Source of the DNA: Cydia pomonella
Taxonomy: Eukaryota; Arthropoda; Insecta; Lepidoptera; Tortricidae
Reading direction: 5' to 3'
Assembly (NCBI RefSeq): GCF_033807575.1
Contig: NC_084721.1
Location: forward strand, 3,038,001 to 3,102,000
DNA: 64,000 nt
Position numbers and translations under genes: made by a program. Every line of letters starts with the position of its first letter. The first letter of the stretch is position 1. Positions 19,925 through 30,542 of the stretch are shown piece after piece. The notes under the pieces are model-generated. The model did not search any database. It was given only the letters and a program-made list of their open reading frames with translations, and was not told where the DNA came from.

Positions 19925-20475
19925 AAAAAGCGGCCAAGTGCGAGTCAGACTCGCCCATGAAGGGTTCCGTACCATTTATGACGTATTAAAAAACGACTTA
20001 CTAGATCTCGTTCAAACCAATTTTCGGTGGAAGTTTGCATGGCAATGTATATCATATATTTTTTTTAGTTTTATCATTCTGTTATTTTAGAAGTTACAGG
20101 GAGGGGGGCCACATTTTACCACTTTCGAAGTGTCTCGCGCGCAAACTATTCAGTTTAGAAACAAAAATATATTAGAAACCTCAATATCATTTTTTAAGAC
20201 CTATCCTTAGATACCCTACACGTATGGGTTTGACGAAAAAAAATTTTTTGAGGTTCAGTTCCAAGTATGGGGAACCCCCAAAATGTATTGTTTTTTTTTT
20301 TTATCTTTGTGTGAAAATCTGAATGCGTTTCATAGAATACATATAATTACCAAGTTTGAACAGTATAGTTTTTACAGTTTCGGATAAAAGTGGCTGTGAC
20401 ATAAATGGACGGACAGACGGACATGACGAATCCATAAGGATTCCGTTTTTTGCCATTTGGATTAGTTTAGAAAAA
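19925..20475 (+). repeat. Family B-type LINE/SINE 3' region, long copy
   Basis: Starts GCGGCCAAGTGCGAGTCAGA, then CTCGCCCATGAAGGGTTCCG, and ends with GGACGGACAGACGGACATGA and a GGATTCCGTTTTTTGCCATT terminus. The whole is the familiar lepidopteran tail sequence. The block AGAAACCTCAAT...AAGACCTATCC recurs at 20475-20533, a local partial duplication. Confidence 0.7.
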
Positions 20476-20535
20476 AAATGATATTAGAAACCTCAATTCC
20501 ATTTTTGAAGACCTATCCATAGATACCATAACATT

Positions 20536-21205
20536 CCTAGTGCGCTAAACGTTCAAACGTTGATAAACAAGACCAAGTGCGCGTAGTTCAAAAAACTCGC
20601 ACGGCTAGAAGATGTTGATGTCAACTTTAGCCAGTCTTTGCCGAGACCACGGGGACAACGCCGTCCTCGAAACGTCGGAGGTAAATTTAAAACTTAATAC
20701 GCGATTAAATCCCGTTTTCATAAGTTAATAATAGGTATGTAAAACTCATGAAAGTTTAAATCAGTGCTACCTCTGAATAATTAGCTTAAATACGGACTTT
20801 ATGGAAACGGAGGTGTTGATATCGCGTGCCCCTTAACTATGCCTCAACGATTGCTTACATTATTCAAACATGTCAACTACACACTTAATTAAAATAATCA
20901 AATACAAAGATTATTACTACCAGGTACGTAACATTTTCTCACAGTGACACGACAATAAAGAATCAGAAGCCGATATGAAGGGCTTTGCCAACAATATCGA
21001 TGCTTAGATAGATAAGTGTAAGTAAAAGTGCAACTCTCTTAAGATTAAAGGGGACAACCGCTTCTCCACACAAACGTAGTCCTCATTTTCCTCTTTGGAT
21101 AACATTACAGGAATAGAAAGTATGTTTACACATTGTAAAACATATTTAAAACTGCGAATTAGTTTCGACGCAGGTTTCACTGGTCGTTGTCGCGGATAAC
21201 TGGAT
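20536..21205. other. Unannotated interval
   Basis: Contains a CCTCGAAACGTCGGAGGTA block (about 20666) that looks like dispersed-repeat material. No gene supported. Confidence 0.35.
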
Positions 21206-21329
21206 AACCGCGAAAATTGAAGTTCGTTAATTACGGGCATTTTTCTCTGTCACTGTAATTATGTCTTAGTGAGAGTAAAAGAAAAAGATCCCCGCAATTT
21301 GCGAATTTCGGTAATTTCGGTTTCGCGGT
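21206..21329. mobile_element. Short palindromic MITE, copy 2
   Basis: ACCGCGAAAATTGAAGTTCG at the left. At the right, GATCCCCGCAATTTGCGAAT and TTTCGCGGT. Sister of 9201-9320. Confidence 0.7.
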
Positions 21330-21451
21330 AGGCCGCTAGAAGTCCCAGCAAAATGCCAAAACAGAGATTTGAAACGTCGCAAATGAAGGTAAAACATATT
21401 TTAAAATGTTTTTGAAACGCGAAAATTATAAGTATGTTTACTCAATTTATA

Positions 21452-21735
21452 CCATAACACAGAATAAATAATAGGGAGTACTACCGTACAGATGTCATTT
21501 CTGAAAAACCGAAGTTTGGCAGCGATTCACGGACGAATTATTCTGTCCCTTTCCAATGTATGGCACTATCCCTTTCGGCCATTTAGAGTTGTCAAAATTC
21601 AAGTCATTATCTTATCTGTGGTCGTGCACGTATAGGGACATCAAATTGTGCTCACCCTAATAATTGCTCGGAGCGATGCTGAGCCGAACGGAGCCGGGAA
21701 AAGCCGAAAGGAGTGTCGCCCCACTGGCCCGGCTC
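21452..21735. mobile_element. Repeat family D, uninterrupted (empty-site) copy
   Basis: About 280 bp containing TTCTGTCCCTTTCCAATGTA, ATCTGTGGTCGTGCACGTAT, CCCTAATAATTGCTCGGAGC and GTGTCGCCCCACTGG. Inverted relative to 40272-40672, which is the same repeat carrying an inserted MITE at ATTATTAGGG. Confidence 0.75.
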
Positions 21736-22419
21736 CTATACCCCTTCGTTAAATTTTTTTCGAATTTTGATTATTATAAGAGTCAGAAGCGAAAAACAAA
21801 TTTCACAAAATGCTCGTTAGTCTTATTATAGTTGAAAACTAAAAAAATCTAATAAAGGAGCATAGCTATGGTCGATATGTACCTACATCAAATTGTGTCA
21901 AAATATTTTCAATCTATTTAACATCCAGACAGGAAAATGGGGACTGCGTTTGTATGGAAACGCTGTTTCGGGGCGGTCGTCCACATTCGTCTTAACTAAC
22001 CAATTGTGGACTTTATGTCTTTGCAATAAGGTTTAAGAATAGTTAGCTAATAATATAATAGTGTAGTAGTGATGGTACTTATACATAGTAAGTATGATAA
22101 TACCAACCTCACAAGAGGCGAAAGCGTGTAAAGGTGGGAGCTCATGTAACAATACATTAATCTTGGTATTACTGTTACATTTTGTATAAAAATATGAAAT
22201 ATGTTATGTAAAAATAATGTCAACCTGGAAATGATTAATGAAAAACAAAACTAAATATTAAATTAACATAACATATTAAATTGACATGTGTTTGAGAATA
22301 AATACATTTTCTATTGACTTTATTAATTGAAATAATAATACTTACTTCAAACAAAAAAAAATGGTATTGGTTTATTAGTCCATAGTACGCCGATTTTTGT
22401 CAAATTTATATCCGGTTTA
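21736..22419. other. Unannotated interval
   Basis: AT-rich, no gene or repeat recognised. Confidence 0.35.
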
Positions 22420-22650
22420 TTTTTTAAATAAAATAAATAAATATTATAGGATATTATTACACACATTGACTAATAAGTCCCTGTGGGACTCAATAAGATA
22501 AATATATCAATTCATAGAAAACATCCACGACTCAGGAACAAATGTCTGTGCTCATCACACAAATAAATGCCTTTACCAGGATTTGAACCTGGGACCATCG
22601 GCTTCATAGGCAGGGTCACTACCCACTAGGCGAGACCGGTCGTCAGGTCG
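22420..22650 (-). repeat. tRNA-derived SINE, copy 1
   Basis: Read on the minus strand: GGTCTCGCCTAGTGGGTAGT (A box), GGTTCAAATCC (B box), CCTGAGTCGTGGATGTTTTC body, AGTCCCACAGGGACTTATTA, ending in AATATTTATTTATTTATTTT. RNA polymerase III promoter boxes are internal. Confidence 0.8.
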
Positions 22651-23189
22651 GTTGGATTATTAAGAATACTATTTATTTATTGGTCCAGTGTCATCCACTG
22701 GGAACTTTATTTAATACTTCTATGTATGTGAAATCTACCCCAGTAAGGAAGCCTACAGATTTGATACGAGCTGCCTGTAGTTTGTACCTTTATGCTTTAT
22801 TATGCTTAACACAAGTTTTTGTTCCTTCTGCATAGCAATAGTTCACCATTCCCGTTATGCCATACTTGTTTGAGTGTTATTATGTTAGTATTCGTCTTCC
22901 TCTGATGCTGCTTTGATAATAAACAAATCTTGTAATGGATGGTCGATATTAGTCTGGTCTGTCCTTGCCTTTTAGTTCGTGTAGCTACCGTTGGCGCTTG
23001 TTGCGTATGCAGCTGTAATGTTCAGCCAAGGTATGGTTGGACCAGACCGATACAGTGTTATGCATCGTAATGCTTGATTTATATCAATAATCCTTATTTT
23101 ATTTAGTCGTTATATTTCTCCTATTTATCTATTTGTTCTCTCTATAGTATTTTATGTCCTTCTTCTTGTCTGTTACCTTTCGTGATTTT
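22651..23189. other. Unannotated interval upstream of a LINE tail
   Basis: No coding frame. It may be degraded 3'-UTR sequence of the LINE whose tail follows. Confidence 0.35.
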
Positions 23190-23325
23190 GATGGTTTCAT
23201 CGGAAGATCAGCGCTGGAAGCCACCAGCAACATGCTGAGATGAGGCCATTTCATGGCACTTTATACTTTCTATGCTTTTGTTATATTATATAATTTGTCT
23301 TGTTTGTGTTTACGAATAATATAAT
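23190..23325 (+). repeat. LINE 3' tail
   Basis: TTTCATCGGAAGATCAGCGC, CATGCTGAGATGAGGCCATT and a TTTGTGTTTACGAATAA end, a common lepidopteran LINE terminus. Confidence 0.6.
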
Positions 23326-23636
23326 TCTAATTTATCACAAATTTAGGATAGCATTTTAATCTCTTTATTTTTAGGTATGATTAGGTAATTATATATTCAT
23401 GAGAAAATGTGTTAATTGTATTTTTCAAGCTTCTGCCATTTTACTTATTTCACTTCCAGTTTAGATTTTATTTTACCCTTTCTAAACATAGTAAAAGAAC
23501 ACAAATAAACATTAAAATAAAAATGACTCTCATTTCTTGAAAGCGCACTCAGGTTACTAAAAAATACAAACGTTGCATAGAAATGCAACTTAATATCATT
23601 AAGTCAACACGCCAACGGAACGCATTCATTCCGCGA

Positions 23637-23770
23637 ACAATCTAATTTTAAACTTCCATCCGTTACCCTTGACATTACCATATGGTTTTCATTTTAAATA
23701 TGCCTTGGTTTTGTTTATTATGAGCAGGTTAAAAGACGGGAATAAATTATGAATGGCAGGGAGGTATATT
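23637..23770. repeat. Local repeat pair, left copy
   Basis: ACCCTTGACATTACCATATG, GTTTTCATTTTAAATATG and GTTTATTATGAG are repeated at 24670-24800 in the same orientation. The two copies bracket the exact tandem duplication. Confidence 0.7.
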
Positions 23771-23890
23771 TTGATTGTAATAAAAGGATGAGAATTTGAT
23801 CTGTGTTTGTTATGGATATGATCTATCAGTAGACTTAGTACCGTGATTTGTCCATATTCCGTTCGATTCAAGTCATTCATTCATTCTTTT

Positions 23891-24152
23891 AAAATTATGT
23901 CTTTAGTCCAGAGGGACTATTTCATCAGTATTAGGGACTTTAAATACGACAAAAATTGTATGGTTAGTACAAGACAGTGTATGGTGATTTTATTAGTAAC
24001 ACGTGGACTACCGGCCGGAAATTAAAATTATGTCTTTAGTCCAGAGGGACTATTTCATCAGTATTAGGGACTTTAAATACGACAAAAATTGTATGGTTAG
24101 TACAAGACAGTGTATGGTGATTTTATTAGTAACACGTGGACTACCGGCCGGT
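23891..24152. repeat. Exact tandem duplication, 128-bp unit at 133-bp period
   Basis: Two copies from AAAATTATGTCTTTAGTCCA to GTGGACTACCGGCCGG (23891-24018 and 24024-24151) with no differences visible, separated by five bases. Confidence 0.9.
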
Positions 24153-24156
24153 GACT

Positions 24157-24669
24157 GCAAAATGGTGGTTAAACGCGTTTCAAGAATGATTCTTCGCTCA
24201 ATACACACTACCACATTACTTTACTGTATAATAAGCTATCGATATTACACTTTAAACAATATTAATGAGCAAAAAACAAAGGAATTAATCACAAGGCTAA
24301 TTATCAAGATGGCGCTCGAACCGGAAGTCGATTTAAGTCTAGTGATACTAACCGTGAATCATACAAAACTGTTATGATCTGTCAAAGTCAAAAGTGACAT
24401 TTCTTCAACCAGAAATTTCACTTTTCCACAAATCCAGTTTAAATTCAAAACCTGTTTTTACAATCAAAATACGCGTCAGGGGCACCATTACACATGTTCT
24501 CGCATTTGTGTTATATGAATTGCATTAAAGCAATGTCTAGGACCTGAGTAATTACTATTACTATGTGCTCAAACCGCGAAAACTTGAAGAGTTAGAAAAA
24601 GATCTTTATCTGCAAGACAGGTTACTATTAATTTGGGTAACAACGTGGTGTCTTGAAAGTTATTAAAAA
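24157..24669. other. Unannotated interval
   Basis: No gene supported. AAAAGTGACATTTCTTCAA near 24390 resembles 19902-19920. Confidence 0.35.
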
Positions 24670-24800
24670 GACATTCTAATTTTAAAGTACCATCCGCTAC
24701 CCTTGACATTACCATATGGTTTTCATTTTAAATATGTCTCGGCGTTGTTTATTATGAGAATGGTAAAAGATGGAAATAAATAATGAAAGACGGGGCACCA
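24670..24800. repeat. Local repeat pair, right copy
   Basis: Counterpart of 23637-23770, with scattered substitutions. Confidence 0.7.
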
Positions 24801-24944
24801 TTGCGCATGCGCTTTGTATTATAATATGGATTGAATTAGGGCAGTGTTAAAAAAGTGTACAGTCATCAAAAGTAGAGGATAAGACTACGTCTCAAAAGTA
24901 TCTGTCATCTGCTAATTCTGTATAATAGCTTTAGTAAAAGATGT

Positions 24945-25045
24945 ATAATTAAATAAATATTAAAGGATATTATTACACAAATTGACTAAGTCTCACAGTA
25001 AGCTTGTGTTGTGGGTACTTAGACAACGATATATATAACGATATT
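24945..25045 (-). repeat. tRNA-derived SINE, 3' fragment
   Basis: Minus-strand tail only: GTTGTCTAAGTACCCACAAC, CTTACTGTGAGACTTAGTCA, AATATCCTTTAATATTTATT. The A and B boxes are missing. Confidence 0.65.
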
Positions 25046-25995
25046 TATGTCTTTACATTATTTTGTTGAACATTTAGGGTGACCAAGTAATGCGTAATTT
25101 TATTTATTATATTTAATTATAAAATGTAAGACCTTCCTTTTATAAATTTGACAACTTTCAAGACTTTTCTCGTACCTATACCTATACCTAAGTACTTCGG
25201 CATTGCTCTTTTCCAACTGAATAATTGGAAAGCACCGATGAACAACTGCCCAACGCATGGTCCAGGACAGTATGGCAAACGAACTGTCAAGTTTCATTGC
25301 TCGGTTTCCATGCTTCATATTCTAGGGTTAGCTAGTCTAGGAACACCTGCAGAGAGTGCACGGTCGTATAAAACAAACGGCTTAATTCGATCAAGTTTTA
25401 TTCACATTTTATACGTTTTTTTTCTAACAAATAATGTATTTTTTAACCTATAAACTTGGAATATATTATACTGAAGCAACCTGCATCAAAATTAAAGTGA
25501 TTTGTTAAGATTTAGTTAGTAGAAACCGTTTTCTCCCGCAATGGAAATTTCATCAAAAATGTACGTTACGTTCGGTTGGGATCGCAAAGCTATTCTTCCC
25601 TTTTAAATAGGAGCCTCCCTTATTAACATTTTTTGCCTTTTAATAACTAGCAATCTCCTATCCTATTAGTAAAAAGTACGCAAACATAAACACAAAATAA
25701 ATAATTCACTAATATCCTTTCATTAACTTTATTTAAATAACAGCTCAGTTCCTTGTTCTAAAATAATAAATTATCTGAGCCTCATGGGAGTATTATATTT
25801 AAAATCCAATACATGTTAAATTTGAACGCCTGCCAAATTGCGCCCCATGACGGGGAAGCAACCACCGTATATTTACTTACGTTGTTGGTTGTATGTATTA
25901 ATAATAACAAACCTCAATCCCATCACGCGATATATTAAAGTAACACCAACATCGACATCTCACATCAACATATTAATAAGGCGAGAATGACTCAC
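25046..25995. other. Unannotated interval
   Basis: Overlapping open frames on both strands near 25100-25450 (about 100 codons at most) carry no motif. Nothing else recognised. Confidence 0.35.
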
Positions 25996-26254
25996 GGCCC
26001 GATTCGAAGAATGAGATAGGATAACGATAAGTTCTGGTTTAGATAAGTTCTCATTTAGATATCGTCTGTATGTCGTATAATTGACAGAAGCAGCTGGATT
26101 CGGGCAACCAATGTCACTTTGACGTTAGAAATATTGTAGATAGATCTTATTGGGATCACAGCGGAATCGAAATAAACGTCAATTTTGACATGTCGTTTAG
26201 TTATCGATCTTTTAAAGATCTTAAACGTGTCTTAATCATTCTACGAATCGGGCT
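25996..26254. mobile_element. MITE, about 260 bp
   Basis: Ends GGCCCGATTCGAAGAATGA and, from the right, AGCCCGATTCGTAGAATGA. Internal sequence not coding. Confidence 0.65.
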
Positions 26255-26481
26255 GTCAGAATATTTATTTATTTAATATTTAATCTATAAAAGAAAAAAA
26301 CTTATAGTACATCATTCTATAGTGTTCATATTAGTGTGTAGCCAGCCTTATTAACGTCACAATAGAGCGAGCGTCGTAAATCATCGTCAGTGCTTGAATT
26401 CAATGACATTTTGTACTCGAGTGGATGGAGTCCGAAACACGTGTGTTGACCCTTAGACACTACATGACGCTAGATAGAGCA

Positions 26482-26745
26482 CATATAAATAAATTAATAT
26501 TATAGGAAATTATTACACAAATTGATTAAGTCCCACAGTAAGCTCAATAAGGCTTGTGTTGAGGGTACTTAGACAACGATATATATAATATATAAATATT
26601 TATAAATACTAGAAACACCCATGACTCAGGAACAAATATCCATGCTTATCACACGAATAAATGCCCTTACCAGGATTTGAACCCGGGACCATCAGCTTCG
26701 TAGGTAGGGTCACTAGTTCACTACCCACTAGGCCAAACCGGTCGT
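26482..26745 (-). repeat. tRNA-derived SINE, copy 2 (complete)
   Basis: GACGACCGGTTTGGCCTAGT, GGTAGTGAACTAGTGACCCT (with a short internal insertion), GGTTCAAATCCTGGTAAGG, CCTGAGTCATGGGTGTTTC, CAACACAAGCCTTATTGAGC, and an AATATTAATTTATTT end. Confidence 0.82.
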
Positions 26746-27470
26746 CAAAATATCATACACATTATCGAAATATTCCTGCTCTATACAGTACAAGTAGCAC
26801 AACCGAGGCTTGAACTCATGATTTTTGAACCACCTTATTTTGATAGATCAATACCCCCTGCATTTACTATATTTACAGCACTACACCCTACACCTACATT
26901 TACTAATTCCTACTTTTATGTTTAAAATTGGTAAGATCTAGAATTATAGTCTCTCAAGCCATTTCCGTCAGTAGAAAAAAAGCGGCAGTTTTTACAAGCT
27001 TGTATTTACTTTCACCTGACCGTTGTCTGTTTGTAATCAAATCTTGCAAGTTAAATTTGATCCACTTTCCGGTTTCTGATTGAGCTGAAAATTTCCATAC
27101 ATGTGTAAGTCGGGTGACAATGCAATATTATGGTACCATCGAGCTGATCTGATGATGGAGACAAGAGGTGGACATAGGAACTCTGTGATAAAACAACGCA
27201 ACCTAATTGTGTTTGGGGTTTTTAGAATTGGCTCGATGAGTATTAGTTGCCTGTGGAAAGAAAAGTACAGTCAGCGATAAAAGCTTGTACCAAAAATGAA
27301 ATTTTTGCCAAAAACTTATTTAAAAATAAATACCCATTCACGGATAATAACTCATTGGGTTACCGCGTAACTAGACCTAAATACAGATTACAGACACAGA
27401 TTACCTAAGCCATATGTAAACTTGTACACACTGCAAAAAATGCCTATATTATGTGTATCACAAGTTACCT
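26746..27470. other. Mostly unannotated; contains a repeat fragment
   Basis: About 27110-27160 (minus strand: CCATCATCAGATCAGCTCGA) matches sequence at 30938-30985. A GTACAGTCAGCG MITE-like end lies at 27266. No gene supported. Confidence 0.4.
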
Positions 27471-27615
27471 GGACGCGTAGACAAGATGCCAATCGTTCAC
27501 GCTCCGTATCGTAGCGTAGATATCTTTCTCTATCACTCTTCCATATTAGTGCGACGGAGACAGTTGCGTTTCGTTCGCTATGAAGCGTTAACGATTGACG
27601 TCTTGTCTACGCACC
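27471..27615. mobile_element. Palindromic MITE
   Basis: GCGTAGACAAGATGCCAATC on the left against GCGTAGACAAGACGTCAATC from the right, with further pairing through CGTT.ACGCT. It creates a false 89-codon frame. Confidence 0.75.
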
Positions 27616-27885
27616 CTGATTGTTTTAAATATATGGATCTCAAACTGTTCAAGTCAAACACAAAAATGTGGCTTCTAGAAAAATGTTTTTACTGTGTTAA
27701 TGATTATTTAAGTTACTCGTAAATATTTTTATTCTTTAGTTAAATATGTAAAATATATATATGTCGTAAATGTATGTACACTTGAAAAGATTAAGTCTCA
27801 GCGTAACAAAATGTGTTATTGTATATTTGACATGCAATGTAACCTGATTCTTATATGCATTAAAAAGCTTTGAACTTTGAGCTTA
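27616..27885 (+). mobile_element. LINE 3' fragment
   Basis: The last coding residues, KLFKSNTKMWLLEKCFY and NDYLSYS, end at TAA 27720-27722. The 3' UTR follows, with TAACCTGATTCTTATATGCA and TTAAAAAGCTTTGAACTTTG. ORF2 C-terminus of a jockey/CR1-like LINE. Confidence 0.55.
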
Positions 27886-28254
27886 AAAAAAAATTAGGCG
27901 CTAACGGTTATCGTCCTTGAGAACATTTGAATGTCGTGCCTTTTTCTACAGACAATTGGCAGACTATAGAACATCTAGAGTCGACGAATCGTAAAATGTT
28001 CCTTTAACCAAGTTATTCTGCGAAGTAAATGTGACAGTGTCATACATTTCCGCTCGATAAACAATTTTTGTTCGCGTTTCTGGTGTTCATAACTATTTAT
28101 TTTATTCTCTAAGGTATTTATTTTATTTTTCATTACATTTTAATGTAAAATAAATTATTGTTTTTCTATTATCAACTAAGGAAGAGCGGTGCCTCTTAAG
28201 GTCTTAACACAGGTACTTGTTACTTAAAAAGAGGCGCCAACACTTACAAACTGT

Positions 28255-28310
28255 ATAAGTATTTAACACGCGGTAATACGCCCGCGTATTACCGCGTGTT
28301 AAATACTTAT
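28255..28310. repeat. Perfect hairpin 1, 27-bp arms, 2-base loop
   Basis: ATAAGTATTTAACACGCGGT... faces its exact complement. I checked all 27 pairs position by position. Confidence 0.95.
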
Positions 28311-28311
28311 T

Positions 28312-28368
28312 AATAATAAGTAAAAAATGCTTATACCTATTTGGTATAAGCATTTTTTACTTATTATT
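28312..28368. repeat. Perfect hairpin 2, 26-bp arms, 5-base loop
   Basis: AATAATAAGTAAAAAATGCT... faces its exact complement. Separated from hairpin 1 by a single base. Confidence 0.95.
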
Positions 28369-28807
28369 TTTTATAGTAAGTTTTTCAATATGAATCCTTA
28401 TGGTTAACGCTAAAAAAACCTTAATTCTAGCTTCATCGCCAAGATCTAGTACTAAAAATTCCAGTCAAGAAAAAAATACAAAAAGATGATTTTATAGGTG
28501 GTCTTATTTGAGCCCCTTCATAGGGTTAATATTTACCTCGCAGAATAAGGTACTATAGGGAAGGCGGCTGAAAGCTAATTGTAGATGGCGCCACTAGAGT
28601 TTCAGACAACTTGACCAACTCGTTGTATGAAATTTATAACTTAAAAAAAATATTTGTATTTAATAAACCTGTGTATAAGTATTAAACTTTGTATCTGAGG
28701 CCGAGAAACTGTCGGATAAAGTTTCGAAGCCATTAAAATAAAAAGTTTTGTTTTGACAGGAGCATGTAGGATATTTTCATGTACCTACGTAATAATCGTC
28801 TGTTTAA

Positions 28808-28942
28808 CGCAATAAAATTAATCCTCATGAAAAATATGGACGTCTGACTGTAACGCAGTTAAAAGCACTTTTACGGGAACGCAAGGCATCCGTAAAAGGA
28901 AAAAAAAAAGACCTCATAGAAAGGTTAAGTATATTTGGCTAA
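28808..28942 (+). pseudogene. SAP-like DNA-binding motif fragment
   Basis: The frame contains LTVTQLKALLRERKASVKGK and then KKDLIERLSIFG before the TAA at 28940-28942. The pattern (helix, Gly-Lys-Lys turn, DLIERL helix) is that of a SAP domain, a small helix-extension-helix DNA-binding unit. No Met starts the frame and the next piece of coding sequence is in another frame, so it is a remnant. Its position inside an inverted-repeat element suggests it belonged to that element's own protein. Confidence 0.5.
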
Positions 28943-28991
28943 GTACTGTTTTCACTCGAAAATATTTATTATGCTTAGAATATGAAAGAAA

Positions 28992-29156
28992 ATGTACAAT
29001 ATCAACAAGTTAATAGTTTACGAACAAAATAATAATTTTCAATTGAATCCAGCATTAAATTTCGATTTTGAGGCACCAACAGAATTCGTCTGTGATGTAA
29101 ATTCTTACAGAGATATCAATGCAGATTCAAAGCTCCCACCTCTTATCATGTCTTAA
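28992..29156 (+). pseudogene. Second coding remnant of the SAP-bearing element
   Basis: ATG at 28992, then 54 codons including FQLNPALNFDFEAPTEFVCD and VNSYRDINADSKLPPL, and a stop at 29154-29156. It lies one frame off the SAP fragment. It looks like a linker following an N-terminal SAP motif. Some SWIM/YqaJ-type mobile-element proteins start this way, but I cannot confirm the family here. Confidence 0.35.
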
Positions 29157-29337
29157 AAACTATTTAGACCGGTACATAAATATCTCATTAAATTAATACA
29201 AAACTTATTTGATTGTGGTAACTCACATTTCCATTATGATAATTTATATATTCAAAGAAAAAAATGGGGCCAAACTAATGTCATGTCACAAATTCTAGTG
29301 GCGCCACCTAGTGGCAAAGTTTGGCAGCCGCCTTCCC

Positions 29338-30069
29338 GATTGTTTGAATAGACACTCTTTATGTTTACACAATACAGAATCTAGTGGGTGTAGATCTACG
29401 TGGTCGTTTATATGTCCAATGGATTTAAGGCTTTATCTTTTCGTATGGCCAGCTGGGACAACATAACCCTGCCTTTTTTAAGCAAATGTATATCCTCGTG
29501 CAGCCCAATGTACGTTACGATGTACATTCATAGTTATACGTAAAGCTAAAGATTGCCTGCGATATTCAAATTATTTTATCTCTACTTTACTAATAATAGT
29601 ATAATAAATACAGTTCTAGTTTTAATATTTTTGACATGACCTTGGAATGACTCGCAGTGGATTTCGTGCCCACCATAACAGATACTAAAATATGAATGCA
29701 AAAAATTTTTTTTGTTAAAAACATAATTTAGTTGTTGAATTCTGTAAGAGATTGCGTTTGTATCATTCATCGTTTGTTTTTCTTTAAACTGTATCTTTTA
29801 CTGAGGTGTGCCAATAAATATTATTCTATCTATTTTAGTTATTGAGATAAAAGACAAAAACCCGCGCGATGGCCAAATCTTCTGGCGCAAGTTTCGTGCG
29901 GGACGCCATATCTTTTGTTTCTTTCTAATTTCCTGGCTTTACTCCTCCTCTTAATAGGGTACTTTTCTTCTAGTCAAATAAGTTTATTTTTGCGAACTGC
30001 CATAAAGTCTTTATATAAGAATTTATATGAAAACTGCACAAATGATGTCACGGCCAACTCACTTACTTT
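29338..30069. other. Unannotated interval with a possible LINE tail
   Basis: TGAGGTGTGCCAATAAATAT near 29800 resembles the tail at 42335. Nothing else supported. Confidence 0.35.
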
Positions 30070-30287
30070 TTAGGATTCCGTACCCAAAGGGTAAAACGGG
30101 ACCCTATTACTAAGACTCCGCTGTCCGTCCGTCTGTCACCAGGCTGTATCTCATGAACCGTGATAGCTGGACAGTTCAAATTTTCACAGATGATGTATTT
30201 CTGTTGCCGCTATAACAACAAATAGGTACTAAAAAGTACGGAACCCTCGGTGGGCGAGTCCCATCCGCACTTGCCCGGTTTTTTATT
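30070..30287 (-). repeat. Dispersed repeat family B, near-complete copy
   Basis: GATTCCGTACCCAAAGGGTA, GCTGTCCGTCCGTCTGTCAC, TTGCCGCTATAACAACAAAT and AAGTACGGAACCCTCGGTGG, in minus orientation. Confidence 0.8.
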
Positions 30288-30542
30288 TCTATCCGATTTA
30301 TTCAATAGAAATAGTGTCCAAAAATAACAGCTCTCTAGGTTTTTCTAAAAAATATTTGGTGCTTTATTTCGTCCATGGTGTGAAATAATTTGTTTTAAGT
30401 AAACAAAGGAAACACCCCTATTAAAATTAACTGAAATGGACCCGACAAAAACAAAAAAATATTTAAGCAGCTGCGCGCTCGACGCTTATAGTTTAGTGAG
30501 TGGTCAATAGATATCATGTTACGAATCGGGAGCTTTCAATAA

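Larger units (their letters stand above)
28558..29337. mobile_element. TIR-bounded element carrying coding remnants
   Basis: Outer GGGAAGGCGGCTG is perfectly inverted at the two ends. A second inverted block, GGCGCCACTAGA.TTT, lies further in. It encloses a SAP-like fragment and a further frame. No clear target duplication. Confidence 0.6.

Noticed and set aside
27453..27722. 89-codon plus-strand gene
   Set aside because: Its first half is a palindromic MITE; only the last 30 or so residues are real LINE C-terminal coding sequence.
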